Under the pieces are notes generated by a model that was not told the DNA's origin, made no database searches, and saw only the letters and a list, made by a program, of their open reading frames with translations. A stretch of DNA of 64,000 nucleotides from contig NZ_CP098806.1 of NCBI RefSeq assembly GCF_023822005.2, positions 2,976,001-3,040,000 of the forward strand, in the 5' to 3' direction. Positions 44,811 to 55,055 of the stretch are shown here, in pieces; the stretch's first letter is position 1; every line of letters begins with the position of its first letter. The translations under genes and the position numbers were made by a program. This DNA is from Dyadobacter fanqingshengii. GTDB taxonomy: Bacteria; Bacteroidota; Bacteroidia; Cytophagales; Spirosomataceae.

Positions 44811-46226
44811 TTATTGTTGACCCCACTCTGTATGAAAAGTACCGGGGATATCGATACGTTGATAAGTATGCGCTCCAAAATAATCACGCTGTGCCTGGAT
44901 CAGGTTGGTCGGCATGCGCTTGGATTTATAAGCGTCAAAGTAGGCCAGTGACGACATTAACCCTGCTGCCGGCACTCCCGCCTTGGCTGCAAACGCGATC
45001 AGCGAACGCGTATTCTCTTCTACCGACTTAACGACTTCGGCAACCTCTTGGTTCAGCAGAATGTTGGATAATTCCGGTGCTTGCGTATATGCATTCGTGA
45101 AGACTTCCAACAAGGACGAACGGATGATGCAGCCGCCCCGCCATACGCTCACCACTTTCGGAAGCGGAATGTCCATAGCCAGATCTTTCGAAGCCTGGAA
45201 CAGCATGGCAAGTCCTTGTGCATAAGCCAAAATTGTCCCGAAATACAATGCATCATGCACTTCCTGGACCAGTTCGTCCGAAGGAGCAGATGATCCGTAA
45301 CCTTCCTTTGCATAAATTTCAGCAGCCTGCACACGCTCATCTTTATAACCAGACAATGTCCGCATTGCCACGGCCGTATCAATAACCGGCACAGCGACAG
45401 GCAGTTCCATCGAATCTTGTGAAGTCCATTTACCAGTTCCTTTCGAGCCAGCCTTATCAGAGATCATGTCGACCAGATGTTCCTCCGTCTGATCGTCTTT
45501 TTGTAAGAATATATCCGCTGTGATTTCAACTAAAAATGACTGCAAATCTCCTTCATTCCATGTTTTGAACACTTCGTGAAGCTGCTGATTGGTAAGTCCA
45601 GCGTGTTTTAAAATCGCGTACGACTCGCTGATCAATTGCATGATCGCGTATTCAATGCCATTATGCACCATTTTCACATAATGACCTGCTCCTTCTCTTC
45701 CTAAATAAGCAACACAAGGCGTTCCGCCCACTTTGGCGGCAATGGCTTCAAGCATAGGCCTAACATGCTCATATGCAGCCTGATCGCCCCCGGGCATAAT
45801 GCTTGGGCCCGTACGAGCGCCCTGCTCACCACCGGAAACGCCGATGCCCATAAAATGTATCTCTTTCTCGCGCAGGTATTTTACGCGTCTCAAAGTATCC
45901 GTATAATGTGAATTTCCACCATCGATGATCACATCGCCCTTTTCCAGCAACGGAATCAAAGAATCGATCACGTCGTCAACCGGCTGTCCGGCCGGAACGA
46001 GCATCATCACCTTGCGGGGACGTTGCAGAAGCTGGATCATTTGCGCAAGCTCCGCCACCCCTTTAACAGTGGTTCCAGGCGTTGCAGCAGATTCCAATGC
46101 TGCGTTTTTGGCCCCATCCTTATCGAAACCGATAACAGAGAAGCCATGATCGGCCATGTTGAGCAACAGGTTCCTACCCATCACCCCAAGTCCGATCATT
46201 CCAAAATCGAATACGTTATTTGACAT
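44811..46226 (-). CDS. gnd: 6-phosphogluconate dehydrogenase, decarboxylating
   Basis: Oxidises 6-phosphogluconate to ribulose 5-phosphate and CO2 with NADP or NAD. 471 residues with GLGVMGRNLLLNMADHGF (Rossmann loop), DGGNSHYTDT, GVSGGEQGARTGPSIMPGG, HNGIEYAIMQLISE, and the C-terminal lid. First gene of the pathway operon. Confidence 0.97.
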   Translation of the reverse strand: MSNNVFDFGMIGLGVMGRNLLLNMADHGFSVIGFDKDGAKNAALESAATPGTTVKGVAELAQMIQLLQRPRKVMMLVPAGQPVDDVIDSLIPLLEKGDVIIDGGNSHYTDTLRRVKYLREKEIHFMGIGVSGGEQGARTGPSIMPGGDQAAYEHVRPMLEAIAAKVGGTPCVAYLGREGAGHYVKMVHNGIEYAIMQLISESYAILKHAGLTNQQLHEVFKTWNEGDLQSFLVEITADIFLQKDDQTEEHLVDMISDKAGSKGTGKWTSQDSMELPVAVPVIDTAVAMRTLSGYKDERVQAAEIYAKEGYGSSAPSDELVQEVHDALYFGTILAYAQGLAMLFQASKDLAMDIPLPKVVSVWRGGCIIRSSLLEVFTNAYTQAPELSNILLNQEVAEVVKSVEENTRSLIAFAAKAGVPAAGLMSSLAYFDAYKSKRMPTNLIQAQRDYFGAHTYQRIDIPGTFHTEWGQQ

Positions 46227-46377
46227 AATTTAAGCGTCTTGAATAAAGAAGTTGCAATAATAAAGGAATTTACGCTATGGGATTCGCTTTGTAGTTAATT
46301 TTATCCAATAAGCGCAAGTTCGAAATGAGTGAGGTGACATTAGAGAAAGATTCCATTCTACCAATCGGCAATTTTTG

Positions 46378-47907
46378 TTAAACCGCGACATGATAATTCG
46401 GGTCATCAATAATGTTCACCTCAATCACATCCTGCGCATTGGCTAACAATCTCCGGCAATCCGGGCTTAAATGTGTCAGATGTGCTTTTTTACCAGCTCT
46501 TTGATATTTTTCAGTGATTTTGTTTAGTGCCTCGATGCCTGACATGTCAGCGACGCGGCTTTCAGAAAAGTCGATGATGACCTTTTCCGGATCTGTTGCG
46601 ACGTCGAATTTTTCCATAAATGCGGCTACTGAGCCGAAAAACAGCGGACCATAAATTTTGTAATGTTTTACACCATTTTCATCGGTCATTTTTTGCGCGC
46701 GGATCCGTTTAGCGCTTTCCCAGGCGAAGACCAATGCTGATATAATGACGCCGACAAGGACCGCCAAAGCGAGATTATGCAGGTAAATCGTAATTGCCGC
46801 AACGAGTATCCCGACAAAAACATCCTGTTTCGGCATTTTGTTAATGATCCTGAAACTCACCCATTCAAAAGTCCCGATCGCAACCATGAACATGACGCCG
46901 GTCAGCGCGGCCATGGGCACAAGCTCAATGATGGGAGCACCGAAAAGAATAATCATTAAAATGGTCAGCGATGCGATAATGCCTGACAATCTGGCTCTTG
47001 CGCCTGCGGAAAGGTTTACGAGCGTTTGGGCGATCATGGGACAGCCGCCCATCCCCGTGAAAAATCCATTCAGAATGTTGGCGCTTCCCTGCGCAATACA
47101 TTCCCTGTTTCCATCACCCCTGGTTCCGGTTATTTCATCGACCAGATTCAATGTTAAAAGTCCTTCCGTTAAACCGACTGCACCCATTACGAGCGCATAA
47201 GGAAAAATAATTTCCAAAGTCGAGAAATTAAAAGGAATGTCAGGAATGTGAAAAGGAGGAAATCCGCCACTCACAGAGGCAATGTCCCGGACGGTTTTGG
47301 TTTCGATTCCAAAGCCCAGCACAATGAATGAAACGACAATGATTGCAACCAGTGACGGGGGGATGGCCTTTGTGATTTTGGGAAAACCCAACACGATTAC
47401 TACCGTTAAAGCCACCAACCCGGCCATAATCATCAGCGGTGAGCCAGTAAGCCACACCTGCTCACCGTTAACAACGGTTTTGAACTGTTCCAGCTGCGAC
47501 ATAAAAATGACAACAGCCAAGCCATTCACAAAACCGTACATCACTGGTTGGGGCACCAGACGCACGAACTTACCAAATTTGAAAACCCCCACAAGAATCT
47601 GAAAAATACCCGCCAATGCCACCGCAGCGAACACATATTCAACACCATGTGATTGCATCAGCGCGATTAACACGATCACAGTAGCCCCCGCCCCGCCCGA
47701 AATCAGACCGGGCCGCCCGCCGAAAATGGATGTAATAAGCCCCATAATGAACGCCGCGTAAAGGCCAACTAATGGTGAAAAGCCCGCCAGAATAGCAAAT
47801 GAAAGCGATTCAGGCATCATCGTCATAGCGACGGTGAGGCCGGCGAGGATCTCATTCTTATAATTTATTTTTTGTGTAAAATCGAACAGGTTAATGTAAC
47901 CTTTCAT
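46378..47907 (-). CDS. SulP-family anion transporter
   Basis: A 509-residue transporter with 10-14 hydrophobic helices and a C-terminal STAS domain (KVIIDFSESRVADMSGIEAL, residues about 425-500). Typical N-terminal features are EILAGLTVAMTMMPESLSFA and FGGRPGLISGGAGAT. SulP proteins move sulfate, bicarbonate or other anions, usually with Na+ or H+. The substrate is not evident. Confidence 0.92.
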   Translation of the reverse strand: MKGYINLFDFTQKINYKNEILAGLTVAMTMMPESLSFAILAGFSPLVGLYAAFIMGLITSIFGGRPGLISGGAGATVIVLIALMQSHGVEYVFAAVALAGIFQILVGVFKFGKFVRLVPQPVMYGFVNGLAVVIFMSQLEQFKTVVNGEQVWLTGSPLMIMAGLVALTVVIVLGFPKITKAIPPSLVAIIVVSFIVLGFGIETKTVRDIASVSGGFPPFHIPDIPFNFSTLEIIFPYALVMGAVGLTEGLLTLNLVDEITGTRGDGNRECIAQGSANILNGFFTGMGGCPMIAQTLVNLSAGARARLSGIIASLTILMIILFGAPIIELVPMAALTGVMFMVAIGTFEWVSFRIINKMPKQDVFVGILVAAITIYLHNLALAVLVGVIISALVFAWESAKRIRAQKMTDENGVKHYKIYGPLFFGSVAAFMEKFDVATDPEKVIIDFSESRVADMSGIEALNKITEKYQRAGKKAHLTHLSPDCRRLLANAQDVIEVNIIDDPNYHVAV

Positions 47908-48019
47908 GGGAATTGCGGGTAATGATGCGAACCGGGCCCAAAGTTGAGGGTAAAGTTCGAAAAATGCACGATGTTGATGCGCTGCCTGCGGAAAAAGTAT
48001 TTCAAGGCATCCAGCAACA

Positions 48020-48050
48020 AAAAAGCACTTACAAATGAATGCAAGTGCTT
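48020..48050 (-). terminator. Terminator after the WecG-family gene
   Basis: AAGCACTT pairs with AAGTGCTT around a 12-base loop; T run on the minus strand. Confidence 0.7.
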
Positions 48051-48069
48051 AGTAATCAGTTCGAAAATA

Positions 48070-48870
48070 TCAGATTTCAACCTTTTCTACTTCCGGCGCA
48101 AGCGATCTCGGACTGTAAGTTATTTGGTCACCGAAATGAGGCATGTAATGAGCGGCCTTTTTTAAAAACATATAATAGACAAATACGAAGCCAAAATAAA
48201 AATACCGCTTCCACATTCTTTTCGGCTCTCTGAAAAATCGCCCCAACCATTCCAAATTCAAATCTATCCACAATTGGCCAGGTCTGGGAATTGTCTCAGC
48301 ATAAAAATCAAAAGCGGCCCCAATTGAGCAAATTATATTCGTTTCCAGTTTATCTTTTAATAAATGAGAAAGAATCTCTTGCTTTGGAGCTGTTAATCCA
48401 ATAAATACAACATCCGGGCGAAAAGAGTTTATATTAAATACCATTTCATCCATGTCCTCTTCACTGAATCTTTCTTTGTATGGTGGAGAATAATATGCAG
48501 ATTCAATCGCAGGATACTCCTTATTAATTCTGTCTTTTATCTTCGATAATGTTTTATCCGAAGAACCCAAATAAAAACATTTTCCACCTTCCTTATTCAG
48601 GATATTTAATAAATGTCTATGAATATCCCAGCCAGTCACTTTACTGATTGTCTTTCCTGTTAGAAACGAACAGGCCTTAACGATTCCAACACCATCGGGA
48701 AGTAAAACGTCTGATCCTTTGAGAACTTCCTTAAACAATAAATCCTGCTCTCCAATACAATAGGAATATTGATTTATTGTATTAATTGAAATTTTGGAAT
48801 CTCTATTTAGAATTATAGAGAATGGGCTTGCAGCAAGGGGATACCCAAGGAAGTCAATAGTCGTCTCCAT
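48070..48870 (-). CDS. WecG/TagA/CpsF-family glycosyltransferase
   Basis: A 266-residue GT26-family enzyme transferring a sugar (for example ManNAc) onto a lipid-linked precursor. Motifs are LLPDGVGIVKACSFL, KVTGWDIHRHLL, and VFIGLTAPKQE, then CSIGAAFDFYAETIPRPGQ, followed by an amphipathic C-terminal membrane-binding tail. It is the only recognisable glycosyltransferase in this polysaccharide locus and lies about 410 bp from the next gene. Confidence 0.92.
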   Translation of the reverse strand: METTIDFLGYPLAASPFSIILNRDSKISINTINQYSYCIGEQDLLFKEVLKGSDVLLPDGVGIVKACSFLTGKTISKVTGWDIHRHLLNILNKEGGKCFYLGSSDKTLSKIKDRINKEYPAIESAYYSPPYKERFSEEDMDEMVFNINSFRPDVVFIGLTAPKQEILSHLLKDKLETNIICSIGAAFDFYAETIPRPGQLWIDLNLEWLGRFFREPKRMWKRYFYFGFVFVYYMFLKKAAHYMPHFGDQITYSPRSLAPEVEKVEI

Positions 48871-49280
48871 TCTTATTTATTTGAGGGTTTATAGGGCTTG
48901 TAGTAATGCAAGAATAAACAATACAATTCACACATTTACTAAATTCAAATTGTTTTTTTTCACTATGTAACTATTTGTAAAATAGCTCATTATTGGCACA
49001 CAGCATTTACAAATGCAACCGCTATTTTATTTGATCAATAAAAAAAATAGTGACAAATATTGTTCATGAAGACACAAAAATACTTTGACAAGATTGAAAC
49101 CTACATACATATACGTAAGCGCACGCACAGCATCCATTTTGCTTAATGTTGCTGAGGAAAAACTGGTAGAAGAATATTGATTCTGCCGACAATGTTTAAA
49201 TTATCGACCTAAAAATGAGGAGCAGGAAAATACGATTTCAACCTATATGAAGGTCAAATAAAAGGGGAGAATAAACTTAA
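48871..49280. other. 410-bp intergenic region within the polysaccharide locus
   Basis: No convincing gene. Very AT-rich near 48900-49060. On the plus strand a frame starting around 49093 reads LKPTYIYVSARTASILLNVA before a stop, and is open again beyond the stop until about 49260. This could be a decayed gene remnant or chance. The promoter of the WecG-family gene is presumably here. Confidence 0.4.
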
Positions 49281-49856
49281 TTATCTAAAATTTTGATAAT
49301 TGATCTTTCTTTCTGATAAATATTTTGAATGAACAATTTTCAAGTGTTGTTGAAGATCCTGCTCATCATTGAATCTATTCGCAATCTTTGTTGCCGGAAC
49401 CCCTCCATATATTGAATACGGTTCGATATTCTTTGTTACAACTGAACCTGCTGCTATTATACTTCCTTCGCCAATGGTGATACCGCTCATAAGTATGGAG
49501 CCGTAACCCACCCAAACATCATTTTCAATCACGGTCATCAGGTGCAATCCCTTCCAGTTATAATTTTTGTCCCTTACTGCACTTGCCTCCCTTATGGTTG
49601 AGCCTATCTGCTGGTAATGATGGTCATACTTTCCGATCAATGCTACTCTATTTCCCCAGATAACATTATCTCCTATAACGGCGTCTGATTCAATAATCGA
49701 ACCCATTCCCATGTAAAAATTCTTTCCAATTTTAATACTGTTCTTTGCCCAGATTTTAATTCCCAAACCGCAATAAAAGCCCGGACCAATTTCATACCGT
49801 CTGTAAACAACCGACTTCAACAAAAAAAACCTTAATTTTCTTAATAGCTGTAACAT
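49281..49856 (-). CDS. Left-handed beta-helix O-acetyltransferase
   Basis: A 191-residue hexapeptide-repeat acyltransferase: GSIIESDAVIGDNVIWGNR and ENDVWVGYGSILMSGITIG and GSIIAAGSVVTKNIEPYSI, ending in GGVPATKIA, like sugar acetyltransferases in colanic acid and capsule loci. The catalytic His is in KYDHHYQQIG. It would add acetyl groups to the exopolysaccharide. 6 nt after the flippase gene. Confidence 0.88.
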   Translation of the reverse strand: MLQLLRKLRFFLLKSVVYRRYEIGPGFYCGLGIKIWAKNSIKIGKNFYMGMGSIIESDAVIGDNVIWGNRVALIGKYDHHYQQIGSTIREASAVRDKNYNWKGLHLMTVIENDVWVGYGSILMSGITIGEGSIIAAGSVVTKNIEPYSIYGGVPATKIANRFNDEQDLQQHLKIVHSKYLSERKINYQNFR

Positions 49857-49862
49857 GGTTAA

Positions 49863-51365
49863 TCAAGCGTTTTCGTGATGGTCGTTTGTTTGCAAATTTG
49901 GGATCGATACAGGCATTGGCTTGCTTAATGCAGAAAATGAGCTGAATATATTTGTCAGCAATTTAGCAGAAATGACAGAAAAAAGAAGCAAGCATACAAT
50001 CACCGAAACATTCCCATATTTTATAAACAGATAATTATACACTACAATGAAAGTGCCAATTACGAGATAATGTCCTGCTGTGAAATACCATGTTAGAAGA
50101 CCTTTTCTGATCAGGAATATGCTTTGAGCCAAATGGAAGAATATCAATGAAATTATTATCGAATAATTTATCGTAGACAGGCTCTGGGAGTATAGAAAAC
50201 CCAAAACGCAGCATACAAGCTGTATAACCAGGGCAGAGACATTGAATATCAAGTCAGCCTGCTCCGACTTCATTGCAACAATTACATTTGCCTGCAACAA
50301 AATAGCCGGGAAAATTAAAATGGATATTACAATTTCCTTCGTTGCCTCAACGGCATTTACATACTCCGCACCAAATGTATAAACGACAATCTCTTTGGAA
50401 AACGAGTATATAATAATGTAGCTGAATACTGAATATACGAGGAATAGCATGTTGCATGCGTAATAAAATTCCTTCAAACTATGATATGATTTTTCAAATA
50501 TGGCTTGGACAAAGTATTTGTAGCAGAGTCCGATAAAAAGACTTGGCACTATCATTAATATGGAATAAACCTTAAATGCAATCTCGAAATCTGCAACATC
50601 CTGGACAGTCAGGAACTTTGATGCCAGAATATTTCCCAATCTCCAAAACACTATTGCAATGCCACCTATCAGCGCAAATCTCCACGTTGCAAACACTTCC
50701 TTTTTAATCTCTGCTATTGTTACTTTTAATTTCAAAATGTCTGTTAATGTCGTTTGCCCGTCGAGACCAACTTTTATGAAGTACATACTGGTCAGAAGCC
50801 TGCTAACCACAAATATCACAGAAACCCATACTATGGATATCGGAATTGCAAGAACTATCAAAATGATCAGTACCCGTAACAATCCGTCCATTGTCAGTAT
50901 CCGGAATGTTATTTTCTGATTGAGTTCAGCAATGTTAAAGCTCTTGATGGCTCCTATTAAATTATCGAAAATGATATTCGTTCCCAAAATTACAGCGAGC
51001 CAGTATATCGTAGTACCCGAATACAATAACAGCGCGGCTGCTATGTTAAGCAAATAAAACAGGCTTCCTAAAATGAGCTGTATTTTGAAATATCGCTTTG
51101 TAAACATTGGCTTGTCCGGCTCGTCGGTATATTGCCTGATATACCATTGACCGAGACCCATTGAGGAGAAGGCGACCAGAGACTGATAAATCCCCAATGC
51201 AACGAGGTATGTTGCGAATTCTTCCTTTGGGTAGACCCTTGCTAATACAACAAAGAATAGTGTTACAAAAACCGTTTGCAATATGTTACCTGCAAGAGCC
51301 CAGAAGCCATTTTTTGCCAATCGGGAATTGGCCAGAACTAGTATTTTATTGATAGGGTTTGACAA
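49863..51365 (-). CDS. Oligosaccharide flippase (Wzx-like)
   Basis: A 500-residue membrane protein with about 12-14 helices of the MATE/Wzx type. Starts AKNGFWALAGNILQTVF, a typical N-terminal helix. It would flip lipid-linked repeat units across the inner membrane. The start overlaps the polymerase gene by 28 nt. Wzx assignment is by membrane pattern and context. Confidence 0.85.
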   Translation of the reverse strand: MSNPINKILVLANSRLAKNGFWALAGNILQTVFVTLFFVVLARVYPKEEFATYLVALGIYQSLVAFSSMGLGQWYIRQYTDEPDKPMFTKRYFKIQLILGSLFYLLNIAAALLLYSGTTIYWLAVILGTNIIFDNLIGAIKSFNIAELNQKITFRILTMDGLLRVLIILIVLAIPISIVWVSVIFVVSRLLTSMYFIKVGLDGQTTLTDILKLKVTIAEIKKEVFATWRFALIGGIAIVFWRLGNILASKFLTVQDVADFEIAFKVYSILMIVPSLFIGLCYKYFVQAIFEKSYHSLKEFYYACNMLFLVYSVFSYIIIYSFSKEIVVYTFGAEYVNAVEATKEIVISILIFPAILLQANVIVAMKSEQADLIFNVSALVIQLVCCVLGFLYSQSLSTINYSIIISLIFFHLAQSIFLIRKGLLTWYFTAGHYLVIGTFIVVYNYLFIKYGNVSVIVCLLLFSVISAKLLTNIFSSFSALSKPMPVSIPNLQTNDHHENA

Positions 51366-52672
51366 CTTTCTTTATGGTTAGAGGGATAGGTTATCATAAA
51401 CAAGCATTGAATTGCAATCATTATCAAAATTCGGTAATCGTATATGGAGTAGACCGTATTAAAAGCAATCAGCCACGTTATGATAGAAGCGATATGCACT
51501 AAAACTCCGGAATCAATCTCACCAATTGCATATCTATACACGGAGTTCATTATCGGAAGACCGATCAGTAATAAACAAGTTGCCAAGCCGAACGCACCCA
51601 GTTCAACAAGAATTTTCAGGTATCCATTTTCCGGTTGATCAAAATATAGATAAGACCCATCTTCTAACTCGAGGTATTGATGCGGCAGGTGCTTGACTAT
51701 ATAATCTTGGTAATTCCCTAATCCAATCCCCATTAACCTGTGCTTTTCAGTAATGCTGACTGCTTCTGTCCAGAGTGATTTACGGAACTGATAGTCTGCA
51801 TCCAGATTCTCTGTCCTCTTCAAAATCTTCGGTAAAGAACTAAATCCGGTAAGGCTCAGGCATACGACAACAATAGCGACAACGGCGGTCGCTACCCGGG
51901 TTTGAGTACTTTTAAATATTGAATACAATGTCAGTGCGATAATTAGACCACCCAATGCAGACCTGCTCCCTGCGAGCAACGTTGCGATACAGATCAGAAT
52001 AAATAGCACGAAATATGTAACTTTTGCATGGCGTAAATCGGCCTTCCGAATATCCAGGAACAGAAAGCTTCCAAGCGCAAGAAATTGCCCGCTTGCCTGG
52101 GAATCATAAAATATTCCGGGATAACGAAATTGTTCATTAGCCGGATCAACAGTATTTTCTGCTAGTTGACTATAAAGTCTGAAATCCAGACCAAATGCAA
52201 CCTGAAAAAACAGAAAACACAATGCAAAGACAACAGCACTCCTGACTGCCTTCAATGCATCACTGCGAAAGTTTGGATTTTGCGTACAACATTTAATAAA
52301 GAGCCGGGTAAATACAAAGATTGAACTCAGCTTTACAAGTTTGATTATCAAGTCATGCGGGAATTCGGATAGTACGATACTCAAACCGGAGATGACGATA
52401 AGGGTTATCACTAGCACTGCAAGCGTGCTGGTAATGGAATATCCCCAGGTAAATATCATTTCCTTCCAAAAGACGAGCGCACATATCACAGCGAAAAAAT
52501 CATATAATTTAAATCCCCCTAAATAAGAAGGCGTAACCTTCATATCTAAAAATGGAATTAGATATATCAAACAAAGGATCACCGGTTCAAGGCGGAAATT
52601 CCGGAAGACCAATATGCCTGTGAAAGTCCCGAATGCAAGAACCGTCAATAGAGGGATAAGTACACCTATCAT
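51338..52672 (-). CDS. O-antigen polymerase/ligase (Wzy-like)
   Basis: A 444-residue membrane protein with about 12 helices and one large periplasmic loop containing MGIGLGNYQDYI and QPENGYLKILVELG, the Wzy_C/O-antigen ligase pattern (with the conserved His/Glu-like loop). It polymerises repeat units. Placed 19 nt after the tyrosine kinase gene. Confidence 0.87.
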   Translation of the reverse strand: MIGVLIPLLTVLAFGTFTGILVFRNFRLEPVILCLIYLIPFLDMKVTPSYLGGFKLYDFFAVICALVFWKEMIFTWGYSITSTLAVLVITLIVISGLSIVLSEFPHDLIIKLVKLSSIFVFTRLFIKCCTQNPNFRSDALKAVRSAVVFALCFLFFQVAFGLDFRLYSQLAENTVDPANEQFRYPGIFYDSQASGQFLALGSFLFLDIRKADLRHAKVTYFVLFILICIATLLAGSRSALGGLIIALTLYSIFKSTQTRVATAVVAIVVVCLSLTGFSSLPKILKRTENLDADYQFRKSLWTEAVSITEKHRLMGIGLGNYQDYIVKHLPHQYLELEDGSYLYFDQPENGYLKILVELGAFGLATCLLLIGLPIMNSVYRYAIGEIDSGVLVHIASIITWLIAFNTVYSIYDYRILIMIAIQCLFMITYPSNHKESCQTLSIKY

Positions 52673-52691
52673 CTAGTCAATGTTTCGTTAC

Positions 52692-55055
52692 TTAAAATCT
52701 TTTTTTCAGATCGCGCCAGCCCTGCCTGCTAAGAAGCTTCCGCTCTGCCACGCCCGAATAGTAATTCCCATAGTCATTGGCCCCTCCATATTTTAAGGAA
52801 TTAACACCATTCAAAACCAGGTATGTTCGATCCAGTAAGTTCTGATCCAGCTGGTCATGAAACGACGTGAGCGACAAACTGCTGGTAACCCCATTTCTTA
52901 CAACATAGAGAATTGTATCGGCAGTTTGGCTTAGCATTAAGGTGTCGGAAAATAAGCTTGTCGGTGGCGAGTCGATCAAAATATGATCATAGTGGCTGCG
53001 GAGATATTCAATCAATTCCTCAAATTTCCTCCCGTAGAACAATTGTGTTACGCCGGAGGGATCGGGCTGACAGGCAAGTATATCAAGCTTATCATGGATC
53101 CCGGACTTCTGAATGACCCGATTAATGCTACTGCCATTGTACAGATAATCATTTAGACCGGAAGAGTTGGCAGGCAAATTGAAGATCGCATTCATGCGGG
53201 GACGCCTTAGGTCCAGGTCTATTATAAGGGTTCGGTTGCCTAATTTTGCCAATTCAATTCCCAAGTTCGAGCAAACGAAACTTTTACCTTCTTTTGGACT
53301 TCCTGAGGCCACGATGGTAATGTTCCCGTTATTCTTCAATTTTGCAGCCCGATTTAATTTTATGGTGAGGTATCTCAACTGCTCGTTTATTCGTCCCTGA
53401 TCGGGTGAGATGATGGATTCTTTACCTATATAAGTATCTTCAAGCTCCGCAATAATCGGAACATTTATGAGGTGCGAGAGCTGTTTTGAATTTTGAACAG
53501 TATTATTGAATATATCCCTGCCAACAATATAGCCGGTCGGAAAAAGAATGCCGAAAATGATTGATATAGCAAAGACAACCAGCGGGTTGGGACCAATTGG
53601 CGAACCTGCATAAGGTTTGTCAATAATAATTCCGGCACTTGGCCCGGATACGGAAGCCAGGGCCAACTCATCCTTTTTCTTTAACAGATGGTTAAACAGC
53701 TCTTCCTTTCGCTCTGCCTGTCTCTTGACTTCATTATAACTCCGCTCACTGGTGGGCATTGCCTTTACCGACAATTGAAGTCTTTTCTGTAAAAGGTCCA
53801 GGTTCTTTCTTGAATTCAGGAGAACCTGTTTCATACTCCCAAGGTTTCCCCTTATGGCGCTTTGTAAAGAAAGGATCTGGTTTTCGATATCCTGAAACTC
53901 TACACTTGTTTTTGGAGTCGTTAAGCCTAGCTTATTTCTTTCAATCTGAAGAAGTGAAAGCTTGCTGATCAGGCCGCTCAGAATTTCATCGTTAAGCCCA
54001 AATGATGAAGGTAATTTCTCTACACTTTTATCTGAATTTAAATACTCTTCTATTTTTTCAATGATACTTAAATGAAGATTGACCTCGTTAGCTTTGAGCT
54101 CCGTATTTTGTAATGCTTCAAAAGTTGCCTTCGGGTCCAGACCGGCTCCGGTTAGCATATCATGGCTCTTTAAATTGACAGCACTCGTTTGTATTTTCTG
54201 CAAATCACCAGAAAGCTCAGCAATACGACCATTCAAAAAGCCCAGTGATGACTTGATCTGCCCGGACCGACTTGCTTCAATATGCGCTGCATACTCTGAC
54301 GTTAAATGCGTCAAAAACAATTTTGCACGCGAAGGTTGGCTATCCTGGATATACAGATTTACAATGTGGGACGAGGGCTTTGCCGGATTAACTTCAAGTC
54401 TCTTGCGGTAATCAAAGGCCACTTTATCAATGCTCTGAATGGTAATTTTAATTCGCTCTTCGCGATTTAGAGGTATTTTGTTGTTGCGTGTAATCTTCCA
54501 CTGCCCAAAGTCCGTTTTTACGATCTGGTTGTAAGGCAACTTTTCTTCCCTACCATCCGGCAATAGTATCATGTACGAAGAATCGTCACCTGGCGAAACC
54601 GTGAACGTAAGTGCTTTCTTTTGCTCTTCCTGGCCAAGGACTTCCATTAATAACGGTGAATCTATTCCAAGGTCCTGGCCAAGAAAAGGCTTGTCCAGTT
54701 TGTAGCTCACATTGAGGTTCAAGTCTTGGATTACTTTGCTAACCAGCAGTTGGGAAGTCATAACCGCTATTTCGTCTTCCACGAAGGATTTATCATTGGA
54801 ACGATCGGGCTCAGTGGATGGGTTGCTTGTTAAAGATAGATCTCTGAGTGGCTCCAAATTAATTGATGCCTGGACCTCATACTTTTGCGGTGTTAAATTC
54901 AAATAAATGTACCCGCATCCAACCGTCAGGAGCATCCCGATTATGAAAATCGGCCAATGGTATCGCAACTGGCGTAGTCGCTCACCGAGGGCAATCAATG
55001 GCGCTTGAGAGGAGCTTTGAATAACTTGATGGTTATTAAAATTCTGCATAAGCAT
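52692..55055 (-). CDS. Wzc-like polysaccharide co-polymerase with BY-kinase domain
   Basis: A 787-residue protein. N-terminal Wzz domain with a transmembrane helix about 37-53 (PIFIIGMLLTVGCGYI), a long coiled coil, a second helix about 490-510, then the BY-kinase: Walker A ASGSPKEGKSFVCSNL, Walker A' LIIDLDLRRP, Walker B HILIDSPPTSL. The tail has several Tyr residues (YGNYYSG). It sets chain length and export through phosphorylation. It heads the minus-strand operon. No Wza-type outer-membrane exporter gene is adjacent. Confidence 0.93.
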   Translation of the reverse strand: MLMQNFNNHQVIQSSSQAPLIALGERLRQLRYHWPIFIIGMLLTVGCGYIYLNLTPQKYEVQASINLEPLRDLSLTSNPSTEPDRSNDKSFVEDEIAVMTSQLLVSKVIQDLNLNVSYKLDKPFLGQDLGIDSPLLMEVLGQEEQKKALTFTVSPGDDSSYMILLPDGREEKLPYNQIVKTDFGQWKITRNNKIPLNREERIKITIQSIDKVAFDYRKRLEVNPAKPSSHIVNLYIQDSQPSRAKLFLTHLTSEYAAHIEASRSGQIKSSLGFLNGRIAELSGDLQKIQTSAVNLKSHDMLTGAGLDPKATFEALQNTELKANEVNLHLSIIEKIEEYLNSDKSVEKLPSSFGLNDEILSGLISKLSLLQIERNKLGLTTPKTSVEFQDIENQILSLQSAIRGNLGSMKQVLLNSRKNLDLLQKRLQLSVKAMPTSERSYNEVKRQAERKEELFNHLLKKKDELALASVSGPSAGIIIDKPYAGSPIGPNPLVVFAISIIFGILFPTGYIVGRDIFNNTVQNSKQLSHLINVPIIAELEDTYIGKESIISPDQGRINEQLRYLTIKLNRAAKLKNNGNITIVASGSPKEGKSFVCSNLGIELAKLGNRTLIIDLDLRRPRMNAIFNLPANSSGLNDYLYNGSSINRVIQKSGIHDKLDILACQPDPSGVTQLFYGRKFEELIEYLRSHYDHILIDSPPTSLFSDTLMLSQTADTILYVVRNGVTSSLSLTSFHDQLDQNLLDRTYLVLNGVNSLKYGGANDYGNYYSGVAERKLLSRQGWRDLKKRF

